Part shown: one piece after another, positions 52,298 to 61,001 of the stretch | Layout: every line of letters begins with the position of its first letter | How positions within the stretch are numbered: the stretch's first letter is position 1 | Assembly: GCF_021283305.1 (NCBI RefSeq) | Contig: NZ_JAJSOK010000015.1 | Coordinates: 1-64,000, forward strand | Source of the DNA: Pseudonocardia kujensis | Lineage (GTDB): Bacteria; Actinomycetota; Actinomycetes; Mycobacteriales; Pseudonocardiaceae | Direction of reading: 5' to 3' | Length of the DNA stretch: 64,000 bases | Made by a program: the position numbers and the translations under genes | Notes under the pieces: generated by a model | Told to the model about the DNA's origin: nothing | Seen by the model: the letters and a program-made list of their open reading frames with translations, nothing else | Database searches by the model: none

Positions 52298-53252
52298 TCA
52301 GCGCAGCTGCGGCAGCACCTCGTCGGCCCAGCCCCGGAAGAAGCCCTCGTGGTCGGTGCCGACCTGCTGGACGTAGACCTCGTCGACCCCGGCGTCGAGA
52401 TACTGCCGGACCCGCTCGAGGTGGTCCTCCGGGTCGTCGCCGCACACGATCGCCTCGGCGACCTGCTCGCGCGGCACCAGCGTCATGGCGTCGGCGAAGT
52501 CCTGCGGGCGGGGGAGGGTCTGGGCGAGCTGGCCCGGAAGGGCGTCGTTGGCCCACAGGCGGTGCGCCCGGTCGATCGCGGCCTCGCGGTCGGGGCCCCA
52601 GCAGACCTTCATCCCGGCCTGGACGGGTTTGTCCCCGCCGCCGGACCCGCGGAAGGTCCGGGACCAGGTCGGCGTCGGGCGTCACCGTGCAGTAGCCGTC
52701 GCCGATCCGGGCGGCCAGCTCGGTGGCCTGCGGGCCGAACCCGGAGACGTAGATCGGCACGGGCTGCTCGGGCAGGGTGTAGACCCGCGCCTCCTGCACC
52801 TCGTAGTAGGTGCCGTGGTGGCTGATCTGCTTCCCCTCGTGGAGGAGGCGGATCACGTCGACCGCCTCCTCGAGCATGGCCAGCCGCTCGCCCACGGACG
52901 GCCAGGCGTCGCCGAGGACGTGCTCGTTGAGCAGCTCGCCGCTGCCGACACCGAGGACGAAGCGGCCGTCGAGCTGCACCGCGGCCGTGGCGGCGGCCTG
53001 CGCGATCACCGCAGGGTGGATGCGGACGGTCGGGCAGGTGACCGCGGTCGTGACGGGCAGGGACACGGCCTCGGCGAGCGCGCCGATCACGGACCAGACG
53101 AACGGGCTCTGGCCCTGCTCGTCGTTCCACGGGTGGAAGTGGTCGGAGATCCACAGCTTCTCGAAGCCGGCCCGTTCCGCCGCCCGTGCCTGGGCGACGA
53201 GCTCCTTCGGGCCGTACTGCTCGCAGGACAGGAAGTAGCCGATGCTCGCCAT
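52298..53252 (-). pseudogene. LLM-class F420-dependent oxidoreductase, frameshifted
   Basis: From ATG 53252 the frame encodes a luciferase-like protein (MASIGYFLSCEQYGPKEL, SDHFHPWNDEQGQSPFVW, LGVGSGELLNEHVLG) up to about residue 195. Homology then continues in another frame (GGGDKPVQAGMKVCWGPD, AIVCGDDPEDHLERVRQYL) to the stop at 52298. One extra base near 52660 explains it. The intact paralogue is at 62751-63758. A SigB-type promoter lies just upstream. Confidence 0.8.
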
Positions 53253-53261
53253 GCGGGACCG

Positions 53262-53285
53262 CTACCCCGGCGCGCCCCGGTGAAC
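53262..53285 (-). promoter_or_regulatory. SigB/SigF-type promoter for the LLM gene
   Basis: The minus strand reads GTTC (53285-53282), 14 nt, GGGTAG (53267-53262), ending 9 nt before the ATG. The transcript should be leaderless. Confidence 0.5.
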
Positions 53286-53396
53286 CACCCGGGCCCCGCG
53301 GCGCCGCTGGGCCGGACGGGGGAACCTCCGCCGTCCGGCACAGCGTCCTTGCTGCGACGGTCGGGCGGAATCCGCGTCGGGCACTCCTCGCGGCGA

Positions 53397-53421
53397 GTGG
53401 CGCCGACCCGGTTCGGGGTAG
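53397..53421 (+). promoter_or_regulatory. Possible SigB/SigF-type promoter for the gene at 53470
   Basis: GTGG, 15 nt, GGGTAG lies 48 nt upstream of the ATG. The -35 is weak. Confidence 0.35.
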
Positions 53422-53469
53422 TCGGCGGGGAGCGCCGCACGCCCCGGGCGGCGCAGGCGGGGAGGAAGC

Positions 53470-53922
53470 ATGCGGCCCATGACGGCACTGGAGACCGGCG
53501 ACGAGGCCCCGCGGTCGGGCAACGGGACCCGACCGGCCGACCCCGGCCCCGCCGAGCGCCGGGACGCCGCGGTCGCCGACCTCAAGCAGAGCCTGCGTGA
53601 CCTGCTGCGCACCGTGCTGCGCAGCTCCGTCGGGCTCGTGCTGGAGCACGTCGAGGACCTCGGCGGGACGATCCAGAAGATGGCCACCTCGGGCGGGCTC
53701 GCCATGGGTGGGCTGCTCGGCGGGGTGCGGGCCGGGTTGGCGGGCAAGAACCCGATCTGGGGTGCGCTGAAAGGCGCGGTCGGGGCCATGAGCACGGGAA
53801 TGCGCGTCGCGATCATTCTCGCCCTGGTGCTCGCGATCCTGTTGTTGCCGATCACCGTCGTGTTGCTGCTGGTCGCACTGATCGTGCTGATCATCGTGGC
53901 CGCCGCCAAAGCAGGGTCCTGA
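53470..53922 (+). CDS. Small membrane protein upstream of the gas vesicle operon
   Basis: The 150-residue protein has a charged N-terminus, an amphipathic middle (DLKQSLRDLLRTVLRSSVG) and one long C-terminal hydrophobic helix (VAIILALVLAILLLPITVVLLLVALIVLIIV in part). ATG 53470 follows GGGGAGGAAGC. It looks like phage-holin-like or DUF-type stress membrane proteins of actinomycetes. Function unknown. It may be linked to gas vesicles by position only. Confidence 0.65.
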   Translation: MRPMTALETGDEAPRSGNGTRPADPGPAERRDAAVADLKQSLRDLLRTVLRSSVGLVLEHVEDLGGTIQKMATSGGLAMGGLLGGVRAGLAGKNPIWGALKGAVGAMSTGMRVAIILALVLAILLLPITVVLLLVALIVLIIVAAAKAGS

Positions 53923-54181
53923 CGGCGCCAGGGGCCCGACGGAAATGTCCACCCCACCCTCTTTCGAGGTGCCGCGGTTCTTCGATCCGAACCGTGCGCA
54001 CACGCCTGATCTCGGCCCGTGACCTGCTGCTCGTCCGACCGGGGGGTAGTCGCTCGTTCGGCGCAACCTGCTCACGAGTTCGCCGCAACCTGCCTCACCC
54101 GGGTGTTTCACGATCATTTCCGGGAAATGGACCGGGCGGGTGGGCCGAACGGCGCAAAAATGGCGGATGTCGGCGATCAGC

Positions 54182-54207
54182 GTGTGCGGCCAGATGCGTT
54201 CGGGTAG
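54182..54207 (+). promoter_or_regulatory. SigB/SigF-type promoter for the gas vesicle operon
   Basis: GTGT, 16 nt, GGGTAG lies 97 nt upstream of the first gas vesicle gene. The rest of the 382-base gap (53923-54304) shows no supported gene. Confidence 0.5.
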
Positions 54208-54304
54208 AAGCTCCTGACCCCGGTTCGGAGCCCGGGCGCGAGCGGTTCGGTGACATCGGTCCCTTCGCGCGGGCCCGGGCCGGCCACCACAACATGGAGG
54301 CACG

Positions 54305-55057
54305 ATGAAATGCGGCGCACGGGTGGCCCTCGGGGTAGCCGGCGGCTACTTCCTGGGACGCACCAAGAAGATGAAGCTCGCCCTGATGCTCGGCGGGATG
54401 GCCGCGGGGCGTCGTGCGGGCGGGCCGGGTGAGCTCCTGGCCCAGGGCACCAAGCTGCTGAACAGCTCCCCCGAGCTCGCGGCACTGACCGACCAGGTCC
54501 GCGGGCGCCTGCTGGAGGCGGGGAAGGGCGCCGCCATGGCCGTGGCGGCGCGTCAGGTCGCCGCACTCACCGACCGGGTCGGCCAGAAGGTCGAGTCGCT
54601 CGCGGACACCGGTTCGGGTGCGAAGGACAAGGCCGGCAAGGCGAAGGGCAGGGCCGAGGACACGGCCGAGGACACGGCCGAGGACACGGCCGAGGACACG
54701 GGGTCGGACACGGCTGACGCCGGGGAGGACACCGTGGGGGCCGGCGCGGACGCGACGGAGAGCGCCGTGGAGAGCGCCCGTGAGGCCGTCGACGGCGGGG
54801 GCGACGACGAGGCCGATCGGGGCGCGGACGAGGACTCCGGGCAGGAGCCCGAGGACCAGCCGAAGCCGCGCCGGCGCACCGCCAAGGCGCAGGGCGCGGC
54901 GCGTGGGACGGGGTCCCGGGCCACCGGCTCCGGGCGTCGCACCGCGGCCGCGGGCACCGCCGCCGCGCGGACCGGGGCGCGGGCCGCCGCGGGCGGGGCG
55001 AAGGCCGCGTCGGGGCGCGGCAAGGCCGCCGCCAAGCGGAGGAGCAGCGATGCCTGA
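54305..55057 (+). CDS. Gas vesicle operon protein with acidic and Ala/Arg-rich tail
   Basis: The 250-residue first gene of the operon has an N-terminal hydrophobic part (RVALGVAGGYFLG) and a helical middle. A run of EDTAEDTAEDTAEDT, encoded by 12-bp GAGGACACGGCC repeats, follows, then a basic Ala/Arg/Lys-rich C-terminus. Similar proteins open actinobacterial gvp clusters, but I cannot name it with certainty. The C-terminus resembles histone-like tails. It overlaps the next gene by 8 nt. Confidence 0.7.
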   Translation: MKCGARVALGVAGGYFLGRTKKMKLALMLGGMAAGRRAGGPGELLAQGTKLLNSSPELAALTDQVRGRLLEAGKGAAMAVAARQVAALTDRVGQKVESLADTGSGAKDKAGKAKGRAEDTAEDTAEDTAEDTGSDTADAGEDTVGAGADATESAVESAREAVDGGGDDEADRGADEDSGQEPEDQPKPRRRTAKAQGAARGTGSRATGSGRRTAAAGTAAARTGARAAAGGAKAASGRGKAAAKRRSSDA

Positions 55058-56390
55058 CACGTCCAAACTGGCGGAGGCGCTGCCGTCCGACGCCTTGAAG
55101 GATGCCGGCTCGAAGCTGCTGTCGATGCTGGTGCAGCGGGCCGCCGAGGCCGCGACGGACCGGGTGACGAGCCTGACCGACCGCCTCGACACCGTCACCG
55201 AGAACGGCGGCTCCGGGCTGCGCGAGGCGTTGGGTCGCGGGCGCGACGAGGACGACCGGCGCGACGAGGACGACCCCGACGCCGAGGACGACGCCGACGA
55301 CGACGGCGAGGGTGGCGGCAAGAAGGGCGGCTTCTTCTCCGGGATCAAGGAGAAGGTCAGCGGCCTGTTCGGCGGCGGTGGCGACGACTCCGAGGGCGGG
55401 GGCGGCGGCAGCGGCGGCGGCAAGAAGGTCAAGCTGATCAACATCGTGGAGGAGCAGGACGTCGGGCTGCCCGTCCGCACGACGTACAACCTCTGGACGC
55501 AGTACGCCGACTTCCCGGGCTTCATGAAGAAGGTCGAGAGCGTCGACCAGATCGCCGACGAGAAGACCCACTGGAAGGCGCAGATCTTCCTGTCCCACCG
55601 CGAGTGGGAGGCGACGACCATGGAGCAGGTCGCCGACTCGCACATCATGTGGCGGTCCAAGGGCGTGAAGGGCCACGTCGACGGCGCGGTGAGCTTCACC
55701 GAGCTGGGGCCGAACCTCACCCGGATCCTGCTGGTGCTCGAGTACCACCCGCAGGGCCTGTTCGAGCGCACCGGCAACATCTGGCGCGCCCAGGGCCGCC
55801 GGGCGCGGCTGGAGTTCAAGCACTTCCGCCGGCACGCCATGACCACCGCGATGCTGCACCAGGACGAGATCGAGGGCTGGCGCGGCGAGATCCGCGACGG
55901 CGAGGTCGTCCGGACCCACGAGGAGGCGCTGGAGGAGGAGCGGCGCGCCCGCGAGGAGGAGGGCGAGCCCGAGGAGCGCGACGAGTACGCCGAGGACGCC
56001 GACCGCGGCGAGGAGTACGACGAGGACTACGGCGACGAGGGCGAGCCCGCCGCCGAGTACGAGGACGAAGAGGAGGCCCCCGAGGGCGGGACCGAGGAGG
56101 CCCCCGTCGACGAGGCCGACGAGTACGACGAGGAGGAGCCCGAGGACTACGACGAGGCCGACGAGGCCGACGAGTACTCCGACGAGGAACCGGACGAGGA
56201 CTACGACGAGGCCGACGAGGCCGACGAGGCCGACGAGGCGGACGAGGCGGACACCGCCGCCGACGAGGACCGCGACCGGGACACCGGCCGGGACACCGAC
56301 GAGGACACCGAACCCGACGAGGAGCCGCGCCCGGCCCGCCGCCGTACCGCACGCCGGCAGACCGCGGGCGCCGGCGGAAGGAGCCGATGA
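55050..56390 (+). CDS. SRPBCC-domain gas vesicle operon protein with long acidic repeat tail
   Basis: The 446-residue protein has a helical N-terminus (~1-60), an acidic then Gly/Lys-rich linker, an SRPBCC-like domain (~128-270: VEEQDVGLPVRTTYNLWTQYADFPGFM in part as TTYNLWTQYADFPGFM) and a ~150-residue tail of Asp/Glu/Tyr/Ala repeats (DEADEADEYSDEEPDEDYDEAD in part). SRPBCC proteins recur in Streptomyces-type gvp clusters; their role in assembly is not known. ATG 55050 follows GGAGGAG. Confidence 0.78.
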   Translation: MPDTSKLAEALPSDALKDAGSKLLSMLVQRAAEAATDRVTSLTDRLDTVTENGGSGLREALGRGRDEDDRRDEDDPDAEDDADDDGEGGGKKGGFFSGIKEKVSGLFGGGGDDSEGGGGGSGGGKKVKLINIVEEQDVGLPVRTTYNLWTQYADFPGFMKKVESVDQIADEKTHWKAQIFLSHREWEATTMEQVADSHIMWRSKGVKGHVDGAVSFTELGPNLTRILLVLEYHPQGLFERTGNIWRAQGRRARLEFKHFRRHAMTTAMLHQDEIEGWRGEIRDGEVVRTHEEALEEERRAREEEGEPEERDEYAEDADRGEEYDEDYGDEGEPAAEYEDEEEAPEGGTEEAPVDEADEYDEEEPEDYDEADEADEYSDEEPDEDYDEADEADEADEADEADTAADEDRDRDTGRDTDEDTEPDEEPRPARRRTARRQTAGAGGRSR

Positions 56391-56393
56391 GCG

Positions 56394-56831
56394 ATGACGG
56401 TGGCGACGCAGACGCAGGGCGGGGGGTACGTCGACCGCGGGGGCGGGGGCGGCTCGAGCGGTCTCGCCGACGTCGTCGAGCTGATCCTCGACAAGGGCCT
56501 GGTCATCGACGTGTTCGTCCGGGTCTCGCTGGTGGGCATCGAGATCCTCACCATCGACGCGCGCGTGGTCGTGGCGAGCGTGGACACCTTCCTCCGCTTC
56601 GCCGAGGCCACCAACCGCCTCGACCTCTACGGCAAGGGCAAGGGCGGCAAGGACCTGACCGAGCTCACCCAGGGGATGATGGAGGGCGGCGCCAAGGGCA
56701 AGACCGCCGGCGCCCTCGACGCGGCCGTCGACAAGGTCGGGGAGCTCCTGGGCGGCAACAACCGCGAGGAGGAGCAGGAGGAGGCGCCGCGCCGCCGGCG
56801 GCCGCAGCGGACCCGGGAGCGTGAGGCGTGA
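56394..56831 (+). CDS. gvpA: Gas vesicle structural protein GvpA
   Basis: The 145-residue protein has the GvpA core (~20-75) [19 protein letters not shown] and [20 protein letters not shown], which forms the amphipathic helix-beta-beta-helix rib of the vesicle wall. An unusually long charged C-terminal tail of ~65 residues follows, longer than cyanobacterial GvpA (~70 residues total) but usual for actinobacterial versions. ATG 56394 follows AAGGAG. It overlaps gvpF by GTGA. Confidence 0.9.
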   Translation: MTVATQTQGGGYVDRGGGGGSSGLADVVELILDKGLVIDVFVRVSLVGIEILTIDARVVVASVDTFLRFAEATNRLDLYGKGKGGKDLTELTQGMMEGGAKGKTAGALDAAVDKVGELLGGNNREEEQEEAPRRRRPQRTREREA

Positions 56832-57559
56832 GCGCGACGTACGTCTACGGGCTGGTCCGGGCCGACGCCGAGCTGCCCGAGGACCTGGTGGGGCTGGGTC
56901 CCTCGGGCACGGTCTCCACCGTGGCGCACGAGAAGGTCGCCGCGATCGTCGGCGACGTACCGCTCGACCGGCCGCTCGGCACCCGGGACGACCTGGTGGC
57001 CCACGAGGCCGTGGTGGACTCGGTGGCCGCGCACACGACGGTGCTCCCGATGCGGTTCCCGGCCGTGATCGAGGAGGAGGGCGTGCTCGCCGAGCTCCTC
57101 GAGCCGCACCACGACCGGTTCGTCCGGGCGCTGGACCAGCTCGAGGGCACGGTGCAGTACACCCTCAAGGGGCGCTACGACCAGGACGTCCTGCTCCGCG
57201 AGATCGTCGAGGAGGACTCGGGGGTGCGCGAGCTGCAGGAGCGCATCCGCGGGGTGCCCGAGGACGCGGCCTACTACGACCGCGTCAAGCTCGGCGAGCT
57301 GATCGTCAAGGCGCTCGAGGAGCGCCGTGACGTCGACGCCAAGGACATCCTGGACCGGATCGGCCCGTTCGCCGAGGCGGTCTCGGCCACCCCACCGACC
57401 CAGCCCGAGGACGTCGTCAACGCGGCGTTCCTGGTACGACGGGACGGGGCGGAGGAGTTCGAGGCGGCCGTGGAGGAGCTGGGTGGGGACACCCACGAGT
57501 GGCTGAAGCTGCGGCTGCTCGGGCCGCTCGCCCCCTACGATTTCGTGCCGGAGGAGTGA
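56828..57559 (+). CDS. gvpF: Gas vesicle protein GvpF
   Basis: The 243-residue GvpF/GvpL-family assembly protein has [44 protein letters not shown] and the C-terminal [15 protein letters not shown]. GvpF is known to bind GvpA during wall nucleation. GTG 56828 overlaps the gvpA stop. A second member (gvpL) is at 58688. Confidence 0.9.
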   Translation: MSATYVYGLVRADAELPEDLVGLGPSGTVSTVAHEKVAAIVGDVPLDRPLGTRDDLVAHEAVVDSVAAHTTVLPMRFPAVIEEEGVLAELLEPHHDRFVRALDQLEGTVQYTLKGRYDQDVLLREIVEEDSGVRELQERIRGVPEDAAYYDRVKLGELIVKALEERRDVDAKDILDRIGPFAEAVSATPPTQPEDVVNAAFLVRRDGAEEFEAAVEELGGDTHEWLKLRLLGPLAPYDFVPEE

Positions 57560-57565
57560 TCGCGG

Positions 57566-57796
57566 ATGGGTCTCGTGTCGGGTCTGCTCGGGCTGCCGCT
57601 GGCACCGATGCGCGGCGTCCTGTGGCTGGCGCAGCAGATCCAGGACCAGGCCGAGCAGCAGTACTACGACCCGGCACGGATCCGTTCCGAGCTGGAGTGG
57701 GTCGACGAGGCGCGCCGCACCGGTGAGCTGTCCGAGGCCGAGGCCGCCGAGCGGGAGAACGAGCTGCTCCAGCGCCTGATGGTGCGCCGCGCATGA
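57566..57796 (+). CDS. gvpG: Gas vesicle protein GvpG
   Basis: The 76-residue protein has MGLVSGLLGLPLAPMRGVLW and a helical EAERENELLQRLM C-terminus, the GvpG pattern. It is an accessory assembly protein. It starts 6 nt after gvpF. Confidence 0.88.
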   Translation: MGLVSGLLGLPLAPMRGVLWLAQQIQDQAEQQYYDPARIRSELEWVDEARRTGELSEAEAAERENELLQRLMVRRA

Positions 57797-57879
57797 ACGG
57801 GGCCCGCGGCGCGGTCACCGGCCCTCACCGGCGGGACCGATGACGGACGACCACGACGAGGACGCGGGGCGGCGCGCCC

Positions 57880-58236
57880 GTGAAGCGGCAGGCGAGGAGG
57901 CCGGCGAAGGAACCGGCGGCGGACACGGGGGAGGACACCGGGGCCGACCGCTCGGGGGACGCGCGCAACGGCCGGGTGCTGCCGGCCGAGGCGGCCCGCC
58001 GGGCGGCCGAGCAGATCGTGGCGCTGACCGGCCGCGAGCTGGAGTCGGTGGTGTCGATCGAGCGACGCGACGAGGGCTGGCTGATCGGCGTGGAGGTCGT
58101 CGAGACCCGCCGGATCCCGGACTCGGCCGACATCCTGGCCGTGTTCGAGGCGGAGGTCGACGAGCACGGCGACCTCTACGGGTACCGCCGCACCGCCCGG
58201 CACAGCCGGGGACAGCTGCACAGAGGAGGACGATGA
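57880..58236 (+). CDS. gvpO: Gas vesicle protein GvpO
   Basis: The 118-residue protein has a charged N-terminus and the GvpO core EAARRAAEQIVALTGRELES and DILAVFEAEVDEHGDLYGYRR. GvpO is typical of haloarchaeal and actinobacterial clusters. The start is GTG 57880 because a stop closes the frame at 57841. The 83-nt gap before it is the largest inside the operon. It overlaps gvpJ by ATGA. Confidence 0.85.
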   Translation: MKRQARRPAKEPAADTGEDTGADRSGDARNGRVLPAEAARRAAEQIVALTGRELESVVSIERRDEGWLIGVEVVETRRIPDSADILAVFEAEVDEHGDLYGYRRTARHSRGQLHRGGR

Positions 58237-58691
58237 CGACCGGAGGTCTTCCGGTACCGGGACGCACCGCCCGACCGCCCGAGCACCGCCAGGAGTCGAC
58301 GAACCTCGCCGACATCCTCGAGCGCGTGCTGGACAAGGGCATCGTGATCGCGGGCGACATCCGGGTGAACCTGCTCGACATCGAGCTGCTGACCATCAAG
58401 ATCAGGCTGCTCGTCGCCTCGGTCGACAAGGCCCGCGAGATGGGTATCGACTGGTGGGAGCACGACCCGAGCCTCAGCTCCGGCCAGCGGGACCTGAACG
58501 AGGAGAACCGCCGGCTGCGGCAGCGGATCGGGGATCTCGAGGCCGCCCGTACGCGCGGCGAGCTGGAGAACGGTTCGGCGCCGGACGCGGAGGCGGAGTC
58601 GCGGCCGGAGGCTCAGCCGGAGTCTCGGCCGGAGGCTCAGCCGGAGCCGGTGCGCAGGCGGAGCGCCCGGGCCCGGGAGGAGCGGGAGTGA
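58233..58691 (+). CDS. gvpJ: Gas vesicle protein GvpJ (GvpA-like minor structural protein)
   Basis: The 152-residue GvpA paralogue has NLADILERVLDKGIVIAGDI, VNLLDIELLTIKIRLLVASV and the GIDWWEHDP motif that marks GvpJ. A long tail with Glu/Ala/Pro repeats (EAESRPEAQPESRPEAQPEP) follows. It probably caps or nucleates vesicles. Confidence 0.88.
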   Translation: MTTGGLPVPGRTARPPEHRQESTNLADILERVLDKGIVIAGDIRVNLLDIELLTIKIRLLVASVDKAREMGIDWWEHDPSLSSGQRDLNEENRRLRQRIGDLEAARTRGELENGSAPDAEAESRPEAQPESRPEAQPEPVRRRSARAREERE

Positions 58692-59437
58692 GCCTGGTCT
58701 GGTTGTACGCGGTGCGCCACGGCGGGGCCGACCGGCCACCCGCCGGACCCGGTGTCGACGGCGAACGCCCCCGGCTCGTCGTCGAGGGCCCGCTCGTCGC
58801 GGTGGTCGGCACGGTGCGCGAGGAGGAGTTCGACGAGGCGGCGCTCGCCCGCGCGATGGAGGACCTGGACCGCATCGAGCGGCTCGCCCGCGCGCACCAC
58901 GCGGTGATCGTGGAGGCGGCGGCCGAGGAGCCGACCGCGCCCCTGCGGCTGGCCACCGTCTACCGGGACGACGAGGCGGTCGCCCGGATGCTGCGCGAGC
59001 GCGCCGCCGAGTTCGCGCAGGTGCTCGAGCGGGTCCGCGACCGGCAGGAGTGGGGCGTCAAGGTCTACGTCGACGCGAAGCCCGAGGCACCCGCCGAGGA
59101 GCCCGCGTCCTCCGGGAAGCCCGGCACGGCCTACCTGCTGCGCCGGCGCGCCGACCGGGACCGCGGCGCGCAGGCCCGCGAGCGCGCCCGGGCCGTCGCG
59201 GACCGCATCGACGAGACGCTCGCCGGGGTCGCGGCGGCGGCGCACCGGATGAGGCCGCAGGACGCCCGGCTCAGCGGCCGGGCGCAGGAGATGGTGCTCA
59301 ACGCGACCTACCTGGTCGACGCGGAGGCCGAGGAGGGATTCCGCGCGGCGCTCGCCGCGGTGGAGGCGGACGGGGCGACGGTCGAGCTCACCGGCCCGTG
59401 GCCGCCCTTCTCCTTCGCCACGCTGGGGGAGTCGTGA
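58688..59437 (+). CDS. gvpL: Gas vesicle protein GvpL (GvpF/L family)
   Basis: The 249-residue second GvpF/L-family protein begins VSLVWLYAVRHGGADRPP and has [40 protein letters not shown] (in part EWGVKVYVDAK), ATYLVDAEAEEGFRAAL and the GPWPPFSFA terminus. GTG 58688 overlaps gvpJ by GTGA. Confidence 0.88.
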   Translation: MSLVWLYAVRHGGADRPPAGPGVDGERPRLVVEGPLVAVVGTVREEEFDEAALARAMEDLDRIERLARAHHAVIVEAAAEEPTAPLRLATVYRDDEAVARMLRERAAEFAQVLERVRDRQEWGVKVYVDAKPEAPAEEPASSGKPGTAYLLRRRADRDRGAQARERARAVADRIDETLAGVAAAAHRMRPQDARLSGRAQEMVLNATYLVDAEAEEGFRAALAAVEADGATVELTGPWPPFSFATLGES

Positions 59438-59703
59438 CCCTCGCCCGAGCCGATGGTCGGGGTCGCGAGCTCCCCGTTCGCCCGGACGACGAGCTCTCCC
59501 TGGTCGACCTGCTCGACCGGCTGCTCGCCGGCGGCGTGATGCTGACCGGCGACATCACGATCTCGCTGGCGGACGTCGATCTGGTGCACGTCTCGCTGCG
59601 GGCGCTGATCAGCTCGGTGTCGACCCTGCTGGAGGGGCAGGAGACCGCCGTGCCGGAGGCGGCGCTGTCGGAGGCCGAGGTCACGGAGGTGCGCCGTGCC
59701 TGA
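59434..59703 (+). CDS. gvpS: Gas vesicle protein GvpS (GvpA-like)
   Basis: The 89-residue GvpA-related protein has LVDLLDRLLAGGVMLTGDIT and LADVDLVHVSLRALISSVST. GvpS is the small GvpA/J paralogue seen next to gvpK in Gram-positive clusters. GTG 59434 overlaps gvpL, and its end overlaps gvpK by 8 nt. Confidence 0.82.
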   Translation: MTLARADGRGRELPVRPDDELSLVDLLDRLLAGGVMLTGDITISLADVDLVHVSLRALISSVSTLLEGQETAVPEAALSEAEVTEVRRA

Positions 59704-59992
59704 GCTGCCCCGCCGCGTGGACGCCCAGCCGGACACGGTCGGCCGCGACCTCGGCCGGCTGGTGCTCACGATCGTCGAGCTGCTGCGCCAGCTGATGGAG
59801 CGCCAGGCGCTGCGCCGGGTCGACGCCGGCGACCTGCCCGACGAGAAGATCGAGCAGCTCGGCCTGGGCCTGATGCGGCTCGAGGAGGCGATGGTCGAGC
59901 TGCGCGAGCACTTCGGGCTCGAGCCCGGCGACCTCAACATCGACCTCGGCCCGCTCGGCAACCTGCTCGGTCCCGAGGCCGGCTCGCGCTGA
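59696..59992 (+). CDS. gvpK: Gas vesicle protein GvpK
   Basis: The 98-residue protein has DTVGRDLGRLVLTIVELLRQ, LMERQALRRVDAGDL and IEQLGLGLMRLEEAM, the GvpK pattern. It closes the operon. No gvpN-like AAA ATPase or gvpC is found in the window. Confidence 0.9.
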   Translation: MPELPRRVDAQPDTVGRDLGRLVLTIVELLRQLMERQALRRVDAGDLPDEKIEQLGLGLMRLEEAMVELREHFGLEPGDLNIDLGPLGNLLGPEAGSR

Positions 59993-60080
59993 CCGACCGA
60001 CGAGCGCCGACGGGTGACCGCCCGCGGCGGCGGGTACCCGGTCGTCGCCCGGGGCGGCCGGGCCGGACGAGGGAGGCGGC

Positions 60081-60983
60081 GTGGCACGCGCGATCTGGAC
60101 GGGCTCGATCACCTTCGGGCTGGTGTCGATCCCGGTGGGGCTCTTCACCGCCACGGACGACCACACCGTGCACTTCCACCAGTTCGAGCGGGGCACCTCG
60201 GACCGCATCCGCAACCAGCGGGTCAACGAGCGCACCGGCGAGGAGGTCGACTACGGCAACATCGTCAAGGGCGCCGAGGTCGGCGACGGCGAGTACGTCG
60301 TCGTCGAGCAGGAGGAGCTGGACCAGATCGCGCCCGGCCGCTCCCGCACCCTCGACATCAGCGACTTCGTCGACCTCGCCGACATCGACCCGGTCTACTA
60401 CCAGCGCACCTACTGGCTGGCGCCGACCGGCGACGAGTACCGCAAGCCCTACGCCCTGCTGCGCGAGGCGATGAAGCAGGGCGACAAGGCCGCGATCGGC
60501 ACGTTCGTGATGCGCGGCAAGGAGTACCTGGCCGCGCTGCGGGCCGACGGCGACGTCCTGGCCCTGCACACCCTGCACTTCGCCGACGAGGTGCGGGACC
60601 CGTCGGAGCTGGAGAACGTCCCGACGCGCCGGACCAAGCCGGGCGAGAAGGAGCTGCGGATGGCCACGCAGCTGATCGAGTCCATGAGCGGGCCGTGGAA
60701 GCCCGACCAGTACCGCGACACCTACCGCGACCGGGTCGACAAGCTCATCGAGGACAAGAAGCAGGGCCGCGAGATCGTCACCGAGTCCGAGCCGCCGGAG
60801 CCCACCGAGATGTCCGCGCTGCTGGAGGCCCTGCAGCGCAGCGTCGAGGAGGCCCGGGGGAAGAAGTCGGGGTCCGGCGGGAAGTCCGGCGGGAGCGGGT
60901 CCGGCAGCAAGTCGGGCAGCGGCAAGAGCGGGGGCAAGGCCGGCGGGAAGTCCTCCTCGGGCTCGCGCAGCAAGGCCTCCTGA
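60081..60983 (+). CDS. ku: Ku protein for non-homologous end joining
   Basis: The 300-residue bacterial Ku has RAIWTGSITFGLVSIPVGLF, the beta-barrel DNA ring (VEQEELDQIAPGRSRTLDI in part) and a C-terminal Lys/Ser/Gly-rich tail from ~265 (KSGSGGKSGGSGSGSKSG). It binds double-strand ends and recruits LigD, which is not in the window. GTG 60081 follows GGGAGG. A GTGA-N14-GGGTAC box lies at 60014-60037 but is weak. Confidence 0.92.
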   Translation: MARAIWTGSITFGLVSIPVGLFTATDDHTVHFHQFERGTSDRIRNQRVNERTGEEVDYGNIVKGAEVGDGEYVVVEQEELDQIAPGRSRTLDISDFVDLADIDPVYYQRTYWLAPTGDEYRKPYALLREAMKQGDKAAIGTFVMRGKEYLAALRADGDVLALHTLHFADEVRDPSELENVPTRRTKPGEKELRMATQLIESMSGPWKPDQYRDTYRDRVDKLIEDKKQGREIVTESEPPEPTEMSALLEALQRSVEEARGKKSGSGGKSGGSGSGSKSGSGKSGGKAGGKSSSGSRSKAS

Positions 60984-61001
60984 CCCGGCGGCCGACCCGG
61001 C

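Noticed and set aside
54019..54207. 62-codon plus-strand ORF upstream of the gas vesicle operon
   Set aside because: There is no ribosome site, the composition is odd (CCSSDRGVVARSAQ), and it covers the likely promoter.
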